Positions 44,437 to 52,539 of a stretch of DNA of 64,000 nt are shown here, in pieces; position 1 is the first letter of the stretch; each line of letters starts with the position of its first letter. A model generated the notes under the pieces. The model did not search any database and was not told the origin of the DNA. It worked only from the letters and a program-made list of their open reading frames with translations. Origin of the DNA: Bacillus renqingensis (GTDB lineage Bacteria > Bacillota > Bacilli > Bacillales > Cytobacillaceae); contig NZ_JADDIU010000010.1 in assembly GCF_016464375.1 (NCBI RefSeq), positions 90,853 to 154,852 on the forward strand, written 5' to 3'. Both the position numbers and the translations under genes were made by a program.

Positions 44437-46161
44437 TTAACGGAAAATATTGGTCTTTGCCAAATCAATCAACTCATTGCCATTCCCATTTAGAACAGCT
44501 TTAATCATCCAAAGCGTAAAGCCATGAGCTTGTTCGAATGTGATTTTTGGAGGCAATGATAATTCCTGACGGTTTACAACTACATCAATGATTGCCGGAC
44601 CTTCATGCTCAAAGGCTTCTTTTAATGCGCCTTCGAGGTCAGCAGGGTCCTCCACCCGAATGCCGTTCATACCCATTGCTTTCGCAATAGCGGCATAATT
44701 AGGATTTTCTAGGCTGGTTCCTGTTTCCGGATACCCGGCGGCTTTCATTTCCAATTCCACAAAACTTAAGGCTTCATTATTAAATACAATGACCTTAACC
44801 GGTAATTTATGCTGACGAAGTGATAATAAATCCCCTAATAACATCGAGAGTCCGCCATCGCCGCAAAGTGCCACGACTTGCCTGTTTGGCTGGGACACTT
44901 GAGCACCAATTGCTTGTGGAAGCGCATTTGCCATCGTTCCATGATTAAATGAACCTATGAGACGTCTTTTTCCATTCATCTCAAGATAACGGGCGCTCCA
45001 TAGCGTTGGCGTTCCAACATCACAGGTAAAAATAGCATCCTCGTTTGCTGCCTCACTAACCATTTTTGTTAAAAATTGAGGATGAATTGGCTTTCGGCCA
45101 GGCTTTCCAACAGCTAGTTTGTCAAGATTTTCTCTTACCTTTTTATATTCGGAAACATGTTTTTCTAAGTGGCTTTCATTTTCTTTTGTATCAAGAAGTG
45201 GCAACAAGGCTTCCACCGTATGTTTAACATCACCGACAACCCCGCAAGATAAAGGAGTCCGCCGTCCAAGATGTTCAGAACGAATATCCACTTGAACAAT
45301 TTTTGCATCCTTCGGATAGAATTGCCTGTAAGGGAAGTCAGTTCCTAGCATGAATAGTACATCACAATTCATCATGGCATTATACCCTGATGAATAGCCG
45401 ATTAATCCAGTTAGTCCGGCATAATAGGGGTTGTCGTATTCAAGGAACTCTTTTCCACGCAATGCCACTACCATTGGAGCTTTCACTTTATCGCAAAGTT
45501 CCATTAGTTGTTCATGAGCACCTTCACAGCCAGCCCCACAAAGCAGGGTTACTTTTTTGCCGTTATTTAGGTAGTCGGCAAGCATCGTTAATTCTTCCTG
45601 TGATGGTGTGATGACGGGTTTTGTTATATGGACTGGCACCTTTGGTACCTCTGATTTTTCTTCCAAACCGGCAACATCACCAGGTAAAACAAGGACTGCT
45701 ACATCTTTTTTTGCTACCGCTTGCTGCAAAGCCATATTAACCATCAACGGCATTTGCTCCGGCCGCATAATCGTTTCAACAAATGCGCTGCATTCTTGAA
45801 AAATCAAACCTGGACTTGTTTGTTGGAAATACTCGCTTCCAATCTCACTGCTTGGTATATGTGCTGCAATCGCAAGCACTGGAATACGGGACCGATGGCA
45901 ATCGTAGAGGCCATTAATGAGATGCAAATTTCCGGGGCCGCTGCTTCCAGCACAAACGGCAATACTTTGACTTAGAAGAGCATCGGCCCCTGCGGCAAAT
46001 GCTGCCACTTCCTCATGACGCACGCCAATCCATTCAATTTTCCCGGAGCGTCTAATGGAGTCAAGTACAGCGTTTAACGAGTCTCCTACAATCCCATAAA
46101 TTCTCTTTATACCAGCATTCAATAATGTATCAATGAGAACATCCGCAATTGTTTTTGTCAT
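44437..46161 (-). CDS. ydaP: Thiamine-pyrophosphate-dependent pyruvate oxidase
   Basis: TPP enzyme of 574 aa, the same length as B. subtilis YdaP, predicted to convert pyruvate oxidatively to acetate or acetyl phosphate. The N-terminal pyrimidine-binding domain has the catalytic Glu in WIGVRHEEVAAFAAGA (about 48). The central domain binds a nucleotide or FAD. The C-terminal domain has the TPP signature CGDGGLSMLLGDLLSLRQHKLPVKVIVFNN (about 432-461). ATG 46161 with AAAGGGTGACA upstream is chosen; an ATG nine codons earlier has no ribosome site. It is a single gene with its own terminator. Confidence 0.88.
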   Translation of the reverse strand: MTKTIADVLIDTLLNAGIKRIYGIVGDSLNAVLDSIRRSGKIEWIGVRHEEVAAFAAGADALLSQSIAVCAGSSGPGNLHLINGLYDCHRSRIPVLAIAAHIPSSEIGSEYFQQTSPGLIFQECSAFVETIMRPEQMPLMVNMALQQAVAKKDVAVLVLPGDVAGLEEKSEVPKVPVHITKPVITPSQEELTMLADYLNNGKKVTLLCGAGCEGAHEQLMELCDKVKAPMVVALRGKEFLEYDNPYYAGLTGLIGYSSGYNAMMNCDVLFMLGTDFPYRQFYPKDAKIVQVDIRSEHLGRRTPLSCGVVGDVKHTVEALLPLLDTKENESHLEKHVSEYKKVRENLDKLAVGKPGRKPIHPQFLTKMVSEAANEDAIFTCDVGTPTLWSARYLEMNGKRRLIGSFNHGTMANALPQAIGAQVSQPNRQVVALCGDGGLSMLLGDLLSLRQHKLPVKVIVFNNEALSFVELEMKAAGYPETGTSLENPNYAAIAKAMGMNGIRVEDPADLEGALKEAFEHEGPAIIDVVVNRQELSLPPKITFEQAHGFTLWMIKAVLNGNGNELIDLAKTNIFR

Positions 46162-46219
46162 TGTTGTCACCCTTTCTCCATTGATCATTATAGACCTTTC
46201 ATTTTATGATGCAAATCCT

Positions 46220-46237
46220 AACACTTTTCTTAGTGTT
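46220..46237. promoter_or_regulatory. AACACT-N6-AGTGTT palindrome upstream of pyruvate oxidase
   Basis: A 6-bp inverted repeat with 6-base spacer lies about 60 bases upstream of the pyruvate oxidase start. It may be an operator; the binding protein is unknown. Confidence 0.3.
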
Positions 46238-46267
46238 TCCATGTCGTCATTTGTTTTATGTAAGGAA

Positions 46268-46415
46268 AAGACGGTGATAAGACAGTAGAGGAGGTAAGCA
46301 GCTACTTTGGAATAAGAGAAATTTCAATGGGTAAGGTAGATGGAACGTTACGCCTACTATTTTCCAAATGGAAGGAGATCGGCTAGAAGGACTGTTATAA
46401 CACCGTCTTTTTTTA
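46268..46415 (+). ncRNA. Candidate structured leader RNA / riboswitch ending in a terminator
   Basis: A 19-base closing stem joins 46268-46286 and 46391-46409 with AAGACGGTG/CACCGTCTT at its base and a few internal mismatches, followed by a T run. Inside are at least three small hairpins: GTAG/CTAC (46285/46302), GGTAG/CTACT (46335/46354) and TTCC-AAAT-GGAA (46362-46373). A closed multi-branch junction whose closing stem is also a terminator is the usual plan of a riboswitch. It lies about 95 bases before the redox operon. I could not match it to a known class. Confidence 0.45.
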
Positions 46416-46510
46416 ATTGGTTACTGGTGTTTTTTTGAATAAAAACTTTTGTTCTTTCATTTTTTTTTCAGAAATACTGATTAATATGGTTTTATAAGGA
46501 GGCGGAAAAA

Positions 46511-47191
46511 GTGAAATCAAGGATATTTAAATGGACTTTACCGGTGTTCCTTCTCTTTTTGATTTTTGAATCAGTCAATATCGTGAAGGCTGATGATGAC
46601 GATTATAAGGAACATGAAAAGCATGAAAAGCATGAAAGATACGAAAGGGGTGAGGATGAATGGGGGGATGAAGACGATGATCACTGGAAAGATAAGGAAC
46701 ATGAACGGGAGGATGGTGATGAATCGAAGGAAACCGAAAATCGCAACCTCTATCAGGAAAATCAAGTTCAACAATCTTATTGGAATATTTGGACAAGAGA
46801 TACCAGCACTTCCATAACTGAAAATCTTCCTTTTCAAGAGGCTAAAGAAGTTGCAGTGGAATTTGACGGGAAAAGTAAAAGCCTTTATGTGATACCCCTG
46901 AACGGACAATTCCTTGTTTCAGGAGAAAAAATGGCCCAACTTTTTGGTATAAAGTATAAATTTTACAAGCAGAGCAAGATTCTTGTGGTTTCCAATGAGA
47001 AGAATGAACTGATTGTTCATGCAGGATCTAATGCAGCTTATGAAAATATGGTCAAAACGCCAATGCCTGCAAAAGCCCTCTACTTTGAGAATTCTGTCTA
47101 TCTACCCATTTCAGTGATAGCAAATGCTTTCGGTTACAGAGTGAACTGGGATGCAGCAAAAGGAACCATTACACTAAAAGGGATTTTTTAA
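46511..47191 (+). CDS. Secreted stalk-domain protein with acidic/His-rich segment
   Basis: Exported protein of 226 aa. It starts with a signal peptide (residues 1-26, ending near VNIVKA), then an acidic, His- and Lys-rich segment (about 27-80, repeats such as HEKHEKHERYE), and a C-terminal copper amine oxidase N-terminal/stalk-like domain (about 115-226; LPISVIANAFGYRVNWD). The charged segment could bind metal ions, but this is inference. GTG 46511 follows AGGAGGCGG. It is the first gene of a membrane redox operon, and a decayed copy of part of it lies at 61495-61762. Confidence 0.75.
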   Translation: MKSRIFKWTLPVFLLFLIFESVNIVKADDDDYKEHEKHEKHERYERGEDEWGDEDDDHWKDKEHEREDGDESKETENRNLYQENQVQQSYWNIWTRDTSTSITENLPFQEAKEVAVEFDGKSKSLYVIPLNGQFLVSGEKMAQLFGIKYKFYKQSKILVVSNEKNELIVHAGSNAAYENMVKTPMPAKALYFENSVYLPISVIANAFGYRVNWDAAKGTITLKGIF

Positions 47192-47204
47192 GAGGTGAAT
47201 AGGT

Positions 47205-47459
47205 GTGAAAGCAAACAATAAAGCGAAATGGATTGTCGGTATCGCAGGGGCAGCATTTTCTGCTTTTGTGATTGGCCAGATCAATCATGATCCCAATCCT
47301 GCTGATAAAACGGATACAACATTAACGGTGACAGACATAAATGATTCTATGAGTGAACGGGAAAAAGAGCTTGTCAAGCTTGATTGGAGCAATTTTTCTC
47401 CTCAAGTAAATGATTCCCAAAGGAAAGATGAAAGTGATCGAACTACTAGAAGAACGTAA
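47205..47459 (+). CDS. Small membrane-anchored protein of the redox operon
   Basis: Hypothetical protein of 84 aa. It has one hydrophobic segment (about residues 8-24, WIVGIAGAAFSAFVIGQI) and a charged tail without recognisable domain or flavin-attachment motif. GTG 47205 follows AAGAGGTGAATAGG, 13 bases after the upstream stop, and its end overlaps the flavin transferase gene by 32 bases, which supports it being real and co-translated. Confidence 0.6.
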   Translation: MKANNKAKWIVGIAGAAFSAFVIGQINHDPNPADKTDTTLTVTDINDSMSEREKELVKLDWSNFSPQVNDSQRKDESDRTTRRT

Positions 47460-48375
47460 TGAAAATATAAATGAGAATGAGATGGATTCTGTTCAATGCA
47501 ATATCATGAATACTTCCTTTTACATCGCAATTTCTAATGAAAACCGCATAGATTGGAAAAAAACGATTATATCCTTTCTCCAATATATGGAACAGGAATT
47601 TTCAAGGTTTCGCAGCGACAATGAATTAAGACGATTGAATGAAGCAAAGAGGGATTCAACCATCGTTGTGTCCCCCATTCTTTTTGACCTTTTAAAAAAG
47701 GCTGAGGAATATCGATTGAAAACAGGGGGACGATTTTCACCCTATATGCTGATACAGCTGGAAGCACACGGATATAACCGATCATTCCCCTTTAAGACTG
47801 CCGATCATGAAGCGACAATTATCCATTATCAACAAGAAAGGCAGCCTCTTATTTTTAAAGAAGACTGTCAGATCGTTAAAAAGACCGATCAAAAAATTGA
47901 CCTTGGTGGGATTGCTAAAGGCTATGCCGTAGAAGCTATCTCTAAATGGTTACGGAATCACACTAACAGCAGATACGGAATCGTTGACGGTGGCGGTGAT
48001 ATGGCCATGTGGTCAAATGGCGATAAAACTTGGAAGATTGGCGTTATGGACCCTTTTGACGAAGGGAAAGAAATCGGGTCTTTCACCATCCAAAATGGAG
48101 GAGTGGCTACATCGAATATTATCTATCGAAGCTGGATGCAGGAGGAAACCAAAAAACATCATATTTTGGATGGAAGAACCGGAATGCCTGCTGTAACAGA
48201 GATTGTCCAGGCAACGGTTGTGACGGAACATTGCCTGGATGCTGAAGTCAGCGCCAAACTATTGTTTATGGACAATATGATGGCTGTAAAATCAGTTCTA
48301 TCCAAAATTAACTGTAAATTTAGCTATGTTCTTGTGAAATCAAATGGGAAAATAGAGATTGGAGGAAGTGGATAA
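47428..48375 (+). CDS. apbE: FAD:protein FMN transferase (ApbE-like)
   Basis: ApbE-family flavin transferase of 315 aa that moves FMN from FAD to a Ser/Thr of a partner protein. Family landmarks are FSRFRSDNELRRLN (about 50), IDLGGIAKGYAVEAI (about 158-172), YGIVDGGGDMAMW (about 185) and HHILDGRTGMPA (about 245), the last corresponding to the conserved HIxDPxTG. There is no lipoprotein signal or transmembrane segment in the called protein, so it would be cytosolic or need another route. ATG 47428 is close to AAAGGAAAG; ATG 47410 is possible. An obvious FMN-acceptor motif was not found in the neighbouring proteins. Confidence 0.8.
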   Translation: MKVIELLEERNENINENEMDSVQCNIMNTSFYIAISNENRIDWKKTIISFLQYMEQEFSRFRSDNELRRLNEAKRDSTIVVSPILFDLLKKAEEYRLKTGGRFSPYMLIQLEAHGYNRSFPFKTADHEATIIHYQQERQPLIFKEDCQIVKKTDQKIDLGGIAKGYAVEAISKWLRNHTNSRYGIVDGGGDMAMWSNGDKTWKIGVMDPFDEGKEIGSFTIQNGGVATSNIIYRSWMQEETKKHHILDGRTGMPAVTEIVQATVVTEHCLDAEVSAKLLFMDNMMAVKSVLSKINCKFSYVLVKSNGKIEIGGSG

Positions 48376-48376
48376 A

Positions 48377-48973
48377 ATGAACTTTGATTGGCTTTCCACC
48401 TGGAATTCAATCCGTCTATCCGGCTTTCTGGCCTACTTTCTTTTTACATTTTCTATCGCAGCCGGTTTAATGAGTCGTTTATTTCTTTTTCAAAAGCAAA
48501 AGCAGCTTATGCTGGAACTGCATAAACTAAGTGGATGGGCAGGAATGCTGACGGTTGTTTTTCATGCAACATTACTTTCGCTGGATTCGTATGTTCCTTA
48601 TCAAATTTGGGAAATATGGATACCCTTTTTGGCCGGGAATGCCCCGGTCTTATCTGCACTCGGCACGATATCCTTTTATTTATTTTTGTTGGTACTAGCT
48701 ACATCAGATTTTTTTATAAAAACATTAGGACGTTCATTATGGAAAAGGATTCACTTTCTTGTGATACCCGCATGGATGCTGATGACCCTCCACGGTATCC
48801 TCATTGGAACAGATTCTGCCCATCCGTGGGCTGCCTTTGTATATGGCGGAGGGATCTTTCTGGTGATAATCATACTGGCTTTTCGGTATTTTGAAAGCCA
48901 CCTTGAATCAACGAATAGAAGAAAAAGAAAGTTGTTGAAAAAAGGGGCTGTCCAAAAAGGGCAAATCCTATAA
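48377..48973 (+). CDS. Ferric-reductase-like heme membrane protein
   Basis: Membrane protein of 198 aa with five or six hydrophobic helices, in the pattern of the YedZ/MsrQ/ferric-reductase transmembrane family. Possible heme-ligand His residues are paired on two helices: HKLSGWAGMLTVVFHATLL (about 43-60) and HFLVIPAWMLMTLHG (about 124-138). Strong GGAGGAAGTGG precedes ATG 48377, whose start overlaps nothing but nearly abuts the flavin transferase stop. With ApbE and the exported stalk protein it suggests an electron-transfer chain across the membrane. Confidence 0.72.
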   Translation: MNFDWLSTWNSIRLSGFLAYFLFTFSIAAGLMSRLFLFQKQKQLMLELHKLSGWAGMLTVVFHATLLSLDSYVPYQIWEIWIPFLAGNAPVLSALGTISFYLFLLVLATSDFFIKTLGRSLWKRIHFLVIPAWMLMTLHGILIGTDSAHPWAAFVYGGGIFLVIIILAFRYFESHLESTNRRKRKLLKKGAVQKGQIL

Positions 48974-49021
48974 AATTAAAAAACAAGAATGCTGTTTTAT
49001 CAACATTTTTGAACAGAGAAA

Positions 49022-49071
49022 GGGGCGTCCAAAAGTCGAAAAATCGACTATTTGGACGGCCCCTCTATTTT
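49022..49071. terminator. Bidirectional terminator between redox operon and histidine kinase
   Basis: GGGGCGTCCAAA and the facing TTTGGACGGCCCC with the inner AGTCGA/TCGACT give a long stem-loop with a T-rich end. It lies at the converging ends of the two units and resembles the dispersed Bacillus GGGGCTGTCC palindromes. Confidence 0.75.
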
Positions 49072-50417
49072 TTATTAAAGCTTATGAAAAACTCGGCTCC
49101 TTTCCCCGGCTCGCTTTTAACGTCAATTTTTCCTCCATGGGCATCTACGATGGTTTTTGCAATCGACAGACCCAGACCCGATCCATCTCTTTTTCTCGAT
49201 GAGTCCCCTCGATAAAAACGGTCAAAAATATGGCTTAAATCATCCTGAAGAATACCGGGTCCGGTGTCTTTTATACTGATTACAATTTCCGGCCCATGTA
49301 ATGTTAATGAACAAGTAATCGTCCCTTCCTTTGTATACCGCACAGCATTGTCTAATAGTATATATACCAGCTGCTCGATTCTGACCTTGTCTCCCTTCAT
49401 GACAATACCGTTTTGAATGTTCTCCTCAAGCGATAAATGGGATGGTACAATCCTTTTAAATCTGTTTACCAAAGAGTGCAGTAGGAAGGAAAGATCCAGT
49501 TCTTCTAAATCTAATTCAAAATTTTCCTGATCGTTTCTTGCCAAAAACAATAAATCTTGGAGCAGTTTACTCATTATTTCAGACTCATTTTTGACATCCT
49601 CTAGGATCTCCCTCCCGAATGGGCTTAAATTTCCCCATTCCTCTCTTGCAAGAACATCTATAGAGCTATAAAAGATGCTCAAAGGGGTTCTAAGTTCATG
49701 CGATGCATCTGAGACAAATTTTCGTTGTGTTTGGAAGGCTCTCTGAATCGGTTTCATTGCCTGCCCTGCAAAAAAATTACCTGCCCAGGCAAATAGTAAG
49801 CTAAACAATAAGGTCAGAATTAGGAGAATCCAAATAATTTTTTGAACTAAATGCTTTTCATCTGTAATATCCATGCCGATGATGACCCTTCCGAAAATAT
49901 CATCATCTTTTTGAAGGGAATAACCGATTAATAGAACATGTGTCTTATTCCACTCTACTTCTTTAATAAATTTCATAGATTGTGAATGGAGATTTTTTCT
50001 GTAGATATACTGCACTAACCCCCTTACAGACTCTTCTCCCTTTACCATATTGTGGCTGTTATCAAATACGTAGTAGAATAGGTTATTATCCGGTTTATAT
50101 TTCACATCTTTATATTCTTTCGTATCTTCATCGTTCTGCTCCCGTTTTTCAGCGTCTTCCATTCTCTTCTTTTTATGTTTGGCTTTTATATCTTCTTTTT
50201 TATATTCCTTTTCTGCATGCTCATGGCTGTCTTCCAATATCTCTTCTAGGAAATCATGTTTTTCCTTTTCGTAAAAATGGTTTAGTTGTTCGATTTCCTG
50301 TTTTTTAATCGTACCCGAAATAAAAATATATAACACCGTGATAAAAATGATTAAAATAAATAATAGCGAACCTGTATAAATCAGGTTAAGTTTTGATTTA
50401 ACGGGATTAAATTCCAT
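49065..50417 (-). CDS. Two-component sensor histidine kinase
   Basis: Membrane sensor kinase of 450 aa. Two transmembrane helices (about residues 12-35 and 195-215) bracket an extracellular loop rich in Lys/Glu/His (about 60-110). The dimerisation and phosphorylation box is FVSDASHELRTPLS (His about 240), and ATP-binding motifs are LLDNAVRYT, DTGPGI, FDRFYRGDSSR and GSGLGLSIAK. The charged external loop may bind metal ions, as suggested by the neighbouring His-rich exported protein. It overlaps the regulator gene upstream by 11 bases. The convergent redox operon is a plausible target. Confidence 0.88.
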   Translation of the reverse strand: MEFNPVKSKLNLIYTGSLLFILIIFITVLYIFISGTIKKQEIEQLNHFYEKEKHDFLEEILEDSHEHAEKEYKKEDIKAKHKKKRMEDAEKREQNDEDTKEYKDVKYKPDNNLFYYVFDNSHNMVKGEESVRGLVQYIYRKNLHSQSMKFIKEVEWNKTHVLLIGYSLQKDDDIFGRVIIGMDITDEKHLVQKIIWILLILTLLFSLLFAWAGNFFAGQAMKPIQRAFQTQRKFVSDASHELRTPLSIFYSSIDVLAREEWGNLSPFGREILEDVKNESEIMSKLLQDLLFLARNDQENFELDLEELDLSFLLHSLVNRFKRIVPSHLSLEENIQNGIVMKGDKVRIEQLVYILLDNAVRYTKEGTITCSLTLHGPEIVISIKDTGPGILQDDLSHIFDRFYRGDSSRKRDGSGLGLSIAKTIVDAHGGKIDVKSEPGKGAEFFISFNKK

Positions 50418-51087
50418 GACTGTCCCTCAATTTATAGCCAACACCTCTAACGTTCTTAATAATTGAGGGCCTCCCAGGCTGGTCCACTTTTTTTCGAACA
50501 AGCTTAACCAAAGCATCCAGAGCATTCTCCGTTATTTCCACATCCAAACCCCAAATTCGATCAATGATAATTTCTCTTGTTAGAACTTGGTGCTTGTTGC
50601 GGAGCAGTAATTCCAGCAGATCATATTCTTTCTTTGAGAGTTCGATTACTTGTCCACTCCGTTTTACAACATGTGTATTTAGGTTCAAATGTAAATCATC
50701 GACTGAAAGTATTTCTTCAAAAGGTTTCTCAGTCCTTCGTGACAGTGCCCGAATCCTTGCTGCAAGTTCCTCAAATTTAAAAGGCTTGATAAGGTAATCA
50801 TCTGCACCGGAGTCTAATCCCGTGACAACATCCGCCAACGAATCCTTGGCTGTAAGAAATAAAATTCCGCCTTTATAGCCTTTTTTTCTAAGCCTTTCAC
50901 AAGTTTCGATACCGTTTACTATAGGCATCATCCAATCTAGTATAATCACATCATAAACAGTCAACATGGCGTAGTCATATGCACTCTGGCCGTCCTTTAC
51001 CCAATCCACCCTATGAAATTCTTTCTGCAGTAAATGAAATATAAGCTTTCCTAAACTTTCATCATCCTCTGCAAATAAGATATTCAT
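50407..51087 (-). CDS. Two-component response regulator, OmpR family
   Basis: Response regulator of 226 aa. The receiver domain (about 1-115) shows AEDDESLGK, the phospho-acceptor Asp in VIILDWMMP (about 51), and the Lys in LIKPF (about 101). The winged-helix DNA-binding domain (about 125-222) has LSKKEYDLLELLLRN and VRGVGYKLR. ATG 51087 follows AAGGTG; an in-frame ATG at 51111 is less well placed. It is translationally coupled to the kinase gene. Confidence 0.9.
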   Translation of the reverse strand: MNILFAEDDESLGKLIFHLLQKEFHRVDWVKDGQSAYDYAMLTVYDVIILDWMMPIVNGIETCERLRKKGYKGGILFLTAKDSLADVVTGLDSGADDYLIKPFKFEELAARIRALSRRTEKPFEEILSVDDLHLNLNTHVVKRSGQVIELSKKEYDLLELLLRNKHQVLTREIIIDRIWGLDVEITENALDALVKLVRKKVDQPGRPSIIKNVRGVGYKLRDSHGI

Positions 51088-51622
51088 AACGTCCACACCT
51101 TCTTCAATCATAGTTTTGTTTACTTTAGCATATCAAAAGAATCTGAAAAGAGATTGAAAAAATTAAGAAAATTAGTGGATTTGGCCGCATTTAATTTGTC
51201 TGTTGATTTCCGTTCCGGGCGCAAGATTCCTCGGGGAGGAAGTCGAGCCTCCTCGGCGTTCCGCCTGTGGGGTCTCGACTTTTCCTCTACATCCCGCAGG
51301 AGTCAAGCACACTCCACTCCAATCAACAGTGTGGAAGAATCAAAATGGCACATTAACACAGCTTAATCATAAGATAGTAGACAAGTTTTATTCCAGCTTT
51401 AGTAGTTGAATTCTTTGTAGTACTTTCCAAAGGAGTTCTTGGTACATAAAACTCTGTACATTTTATCCCAAAAATTTGAAGGTACAATACACATGGAAAC
51501 AACAAAAGCCTTAAAAGAGATATTCCCCATGATTAAAGTTTTAACTTTCTATTTATAGCTTAATTCAATATAATTATTGGTAAAATATAGTTAGTGGTCA
51601 GAGTGAAATGAGGTGTGGTGAA
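51088..51622. other. 500-base intergenic region
   Basis: It contains the palindromic element listed at 51201-51328 and the promoter region of the nucleotidyltransferase-like gene. No further gene is supported. Confidence 0.5.
51201..51328. repeat. Dispersed Bacillaceae palindromic element (MITE-like)
   Basis: About 128 bases of much higher G+C than the surroundings, bounded by the inverted ends TGTTGATT and AATCAACA. The interior carries CGAGGAGG- and CCCGCAGG-type segments that can fold back on each other. From memory this kind of sequence is repeated many times in Bacillus genomes. No transposase is present, and only one copy was seen in the window. Confidence 0.55.
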
Positions 51623-52183
51623 ATGACGTTGGAGAAAGTGACTAAGGAGCTTTTTTTAGAAATTCTTGAAGTTTTAGATGAAAAATTGGAAGAAAATAAA
51701 TTACAACTTACCTTAAACATTTATGATGGAACAGTCATGATGGCCTGCTTTGATGCTAGACCCGCCACAAAGGATATCGATGCTTTATTCGAGACTTCCC
51801 CGCAAATTGACAATATTTTAAAAGATATAGCTGAAACATATGAGCTAGATAAGGATTGGATTAATCAAGATATTAGGGAACCTTTAAAACAAATTAAGAA
51901 CGAAAACTTACAGAAAATTTATCAATTTAAAAACTTAAAAGTTTATGCCCCATCCGCTGAACAAATGCTGGCAATGAAAATATTATCAGCAAGACCCGAG
52001 CCATATAAAGATTTTGCAGATGCAGAACTTTTAATCCAATATCTTGGGATTAACACACTGGAAGAGGTTTTAACTATTTTTAATAAATATATTGGGCGAA
52101 GATTTTTGGGAGACCGGCAGAAACTGTTTTTGAATTATGTTGGAAAGGATCTGAATAAGCCTTGGAAAGAATTTTCAATATAA
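51623..52183 (+). CDS. DUF6036/AbiEii-like nucleotidyltransferase-fold protein
   Basis: Hypothetical protein of 186 aa. The N-terminal region, IYDGTVMMACFDARPATKDIDALF (about residues 35-58), resembles the DUF6036 nucleotidyltransferase-like family (usually GG followed by RxTxDID), with the acidic KDIDAL motif kept but the first Gly of the GG/GS motif replaced by Asp. The rest is helical. Some relatives belong to toxin-antitoxin or abortive-infection systems; others are lone genes. ATG 51623 is chosen with GAGGTGTGG before it. The next gene overlaps its end, so the two form a pair. Confidence 0.6.
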   Translation: MTLEKVTKELFLEILEVLDEKLEENKLQLTLNIYDGTVMMACFDARPATKDIDALFETSPQIDNILKDIAETYELDKDWINQDIREPLKQIKNENLQKIYQFKNLKVYAPSAEQMLAMKILSARPEPYKDFADAELLIQYLGINTLEEVLTIFNKYIGRRFLGDRQKLFLNYVGKDLNKPWKEFSI

Positions 52184-52539
52184 TACGAGCAGAGGATTTT
52201 AATTTAGCATTAACGAATTTACTGATCGATCTTTACTCTTGTGAATATAAAAAGTATTTTGAGGAACTATATTTTGATGAAAAACAAATCGATAGTTTAA
52301 GTAAAGAAGAGATAGAAAAGTTAACAAAGATAGCAGCAGTCATTGAATATGTAGGAAATCGCCAACCAGACGCCAAATTATACGATTGGATTTATTCAAG
52401 TCAACTAAAGCTGGAGGAACCTTATACTCCGGGAGTTGGCAAGGAAACGTTTGAGAGGGTCCGGAGGATTATCTCTGCACCAAAGGAATTTGCCTTAAGA
52501 AACGTGTTTTTTGAGGAAAGTACGATAAAACCCCTTTAA
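52162..52539 (+). CDS. Hypothetical partner protein of the nucleotidyltransferase-like gene
   Basis: Predicted 125-aa helical protein of unknown function. It begins with TTG 52162 inside the end of the previous gene (22 bases overlap) and lacks a clear ribosome site, so translation would be coupled. It contains LALTNLLIDLYSCEYKKYFEEL and SKEEIEKLTKIAAVIEYVGNRQPDA and is rich in acidic and aromatic residues. The overlap recalls toxin-antitoxin pairs, but nothing in either protein proves such a role. Confidence 0.5.
   Translation: MERIFNIIRAEDFNLALTNLLIDLYSCEYKKYFEELYFDEKQIDSLSKEEIEKLTKIAAVIEYVGNRQPDAKLYDWIYSSQLKLEEPYTPGVGKETFERVRRIISAPKEFALRNVFFEESTIKPL

Noticed and set aside
46593..46817. 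Second plus-strand frame inside the 46511 gene
   Set aside because: It is a shadow of the charged segment in another frame. A similar frame appears in the decayed copy at 61520 only because the DNA was duplicated.
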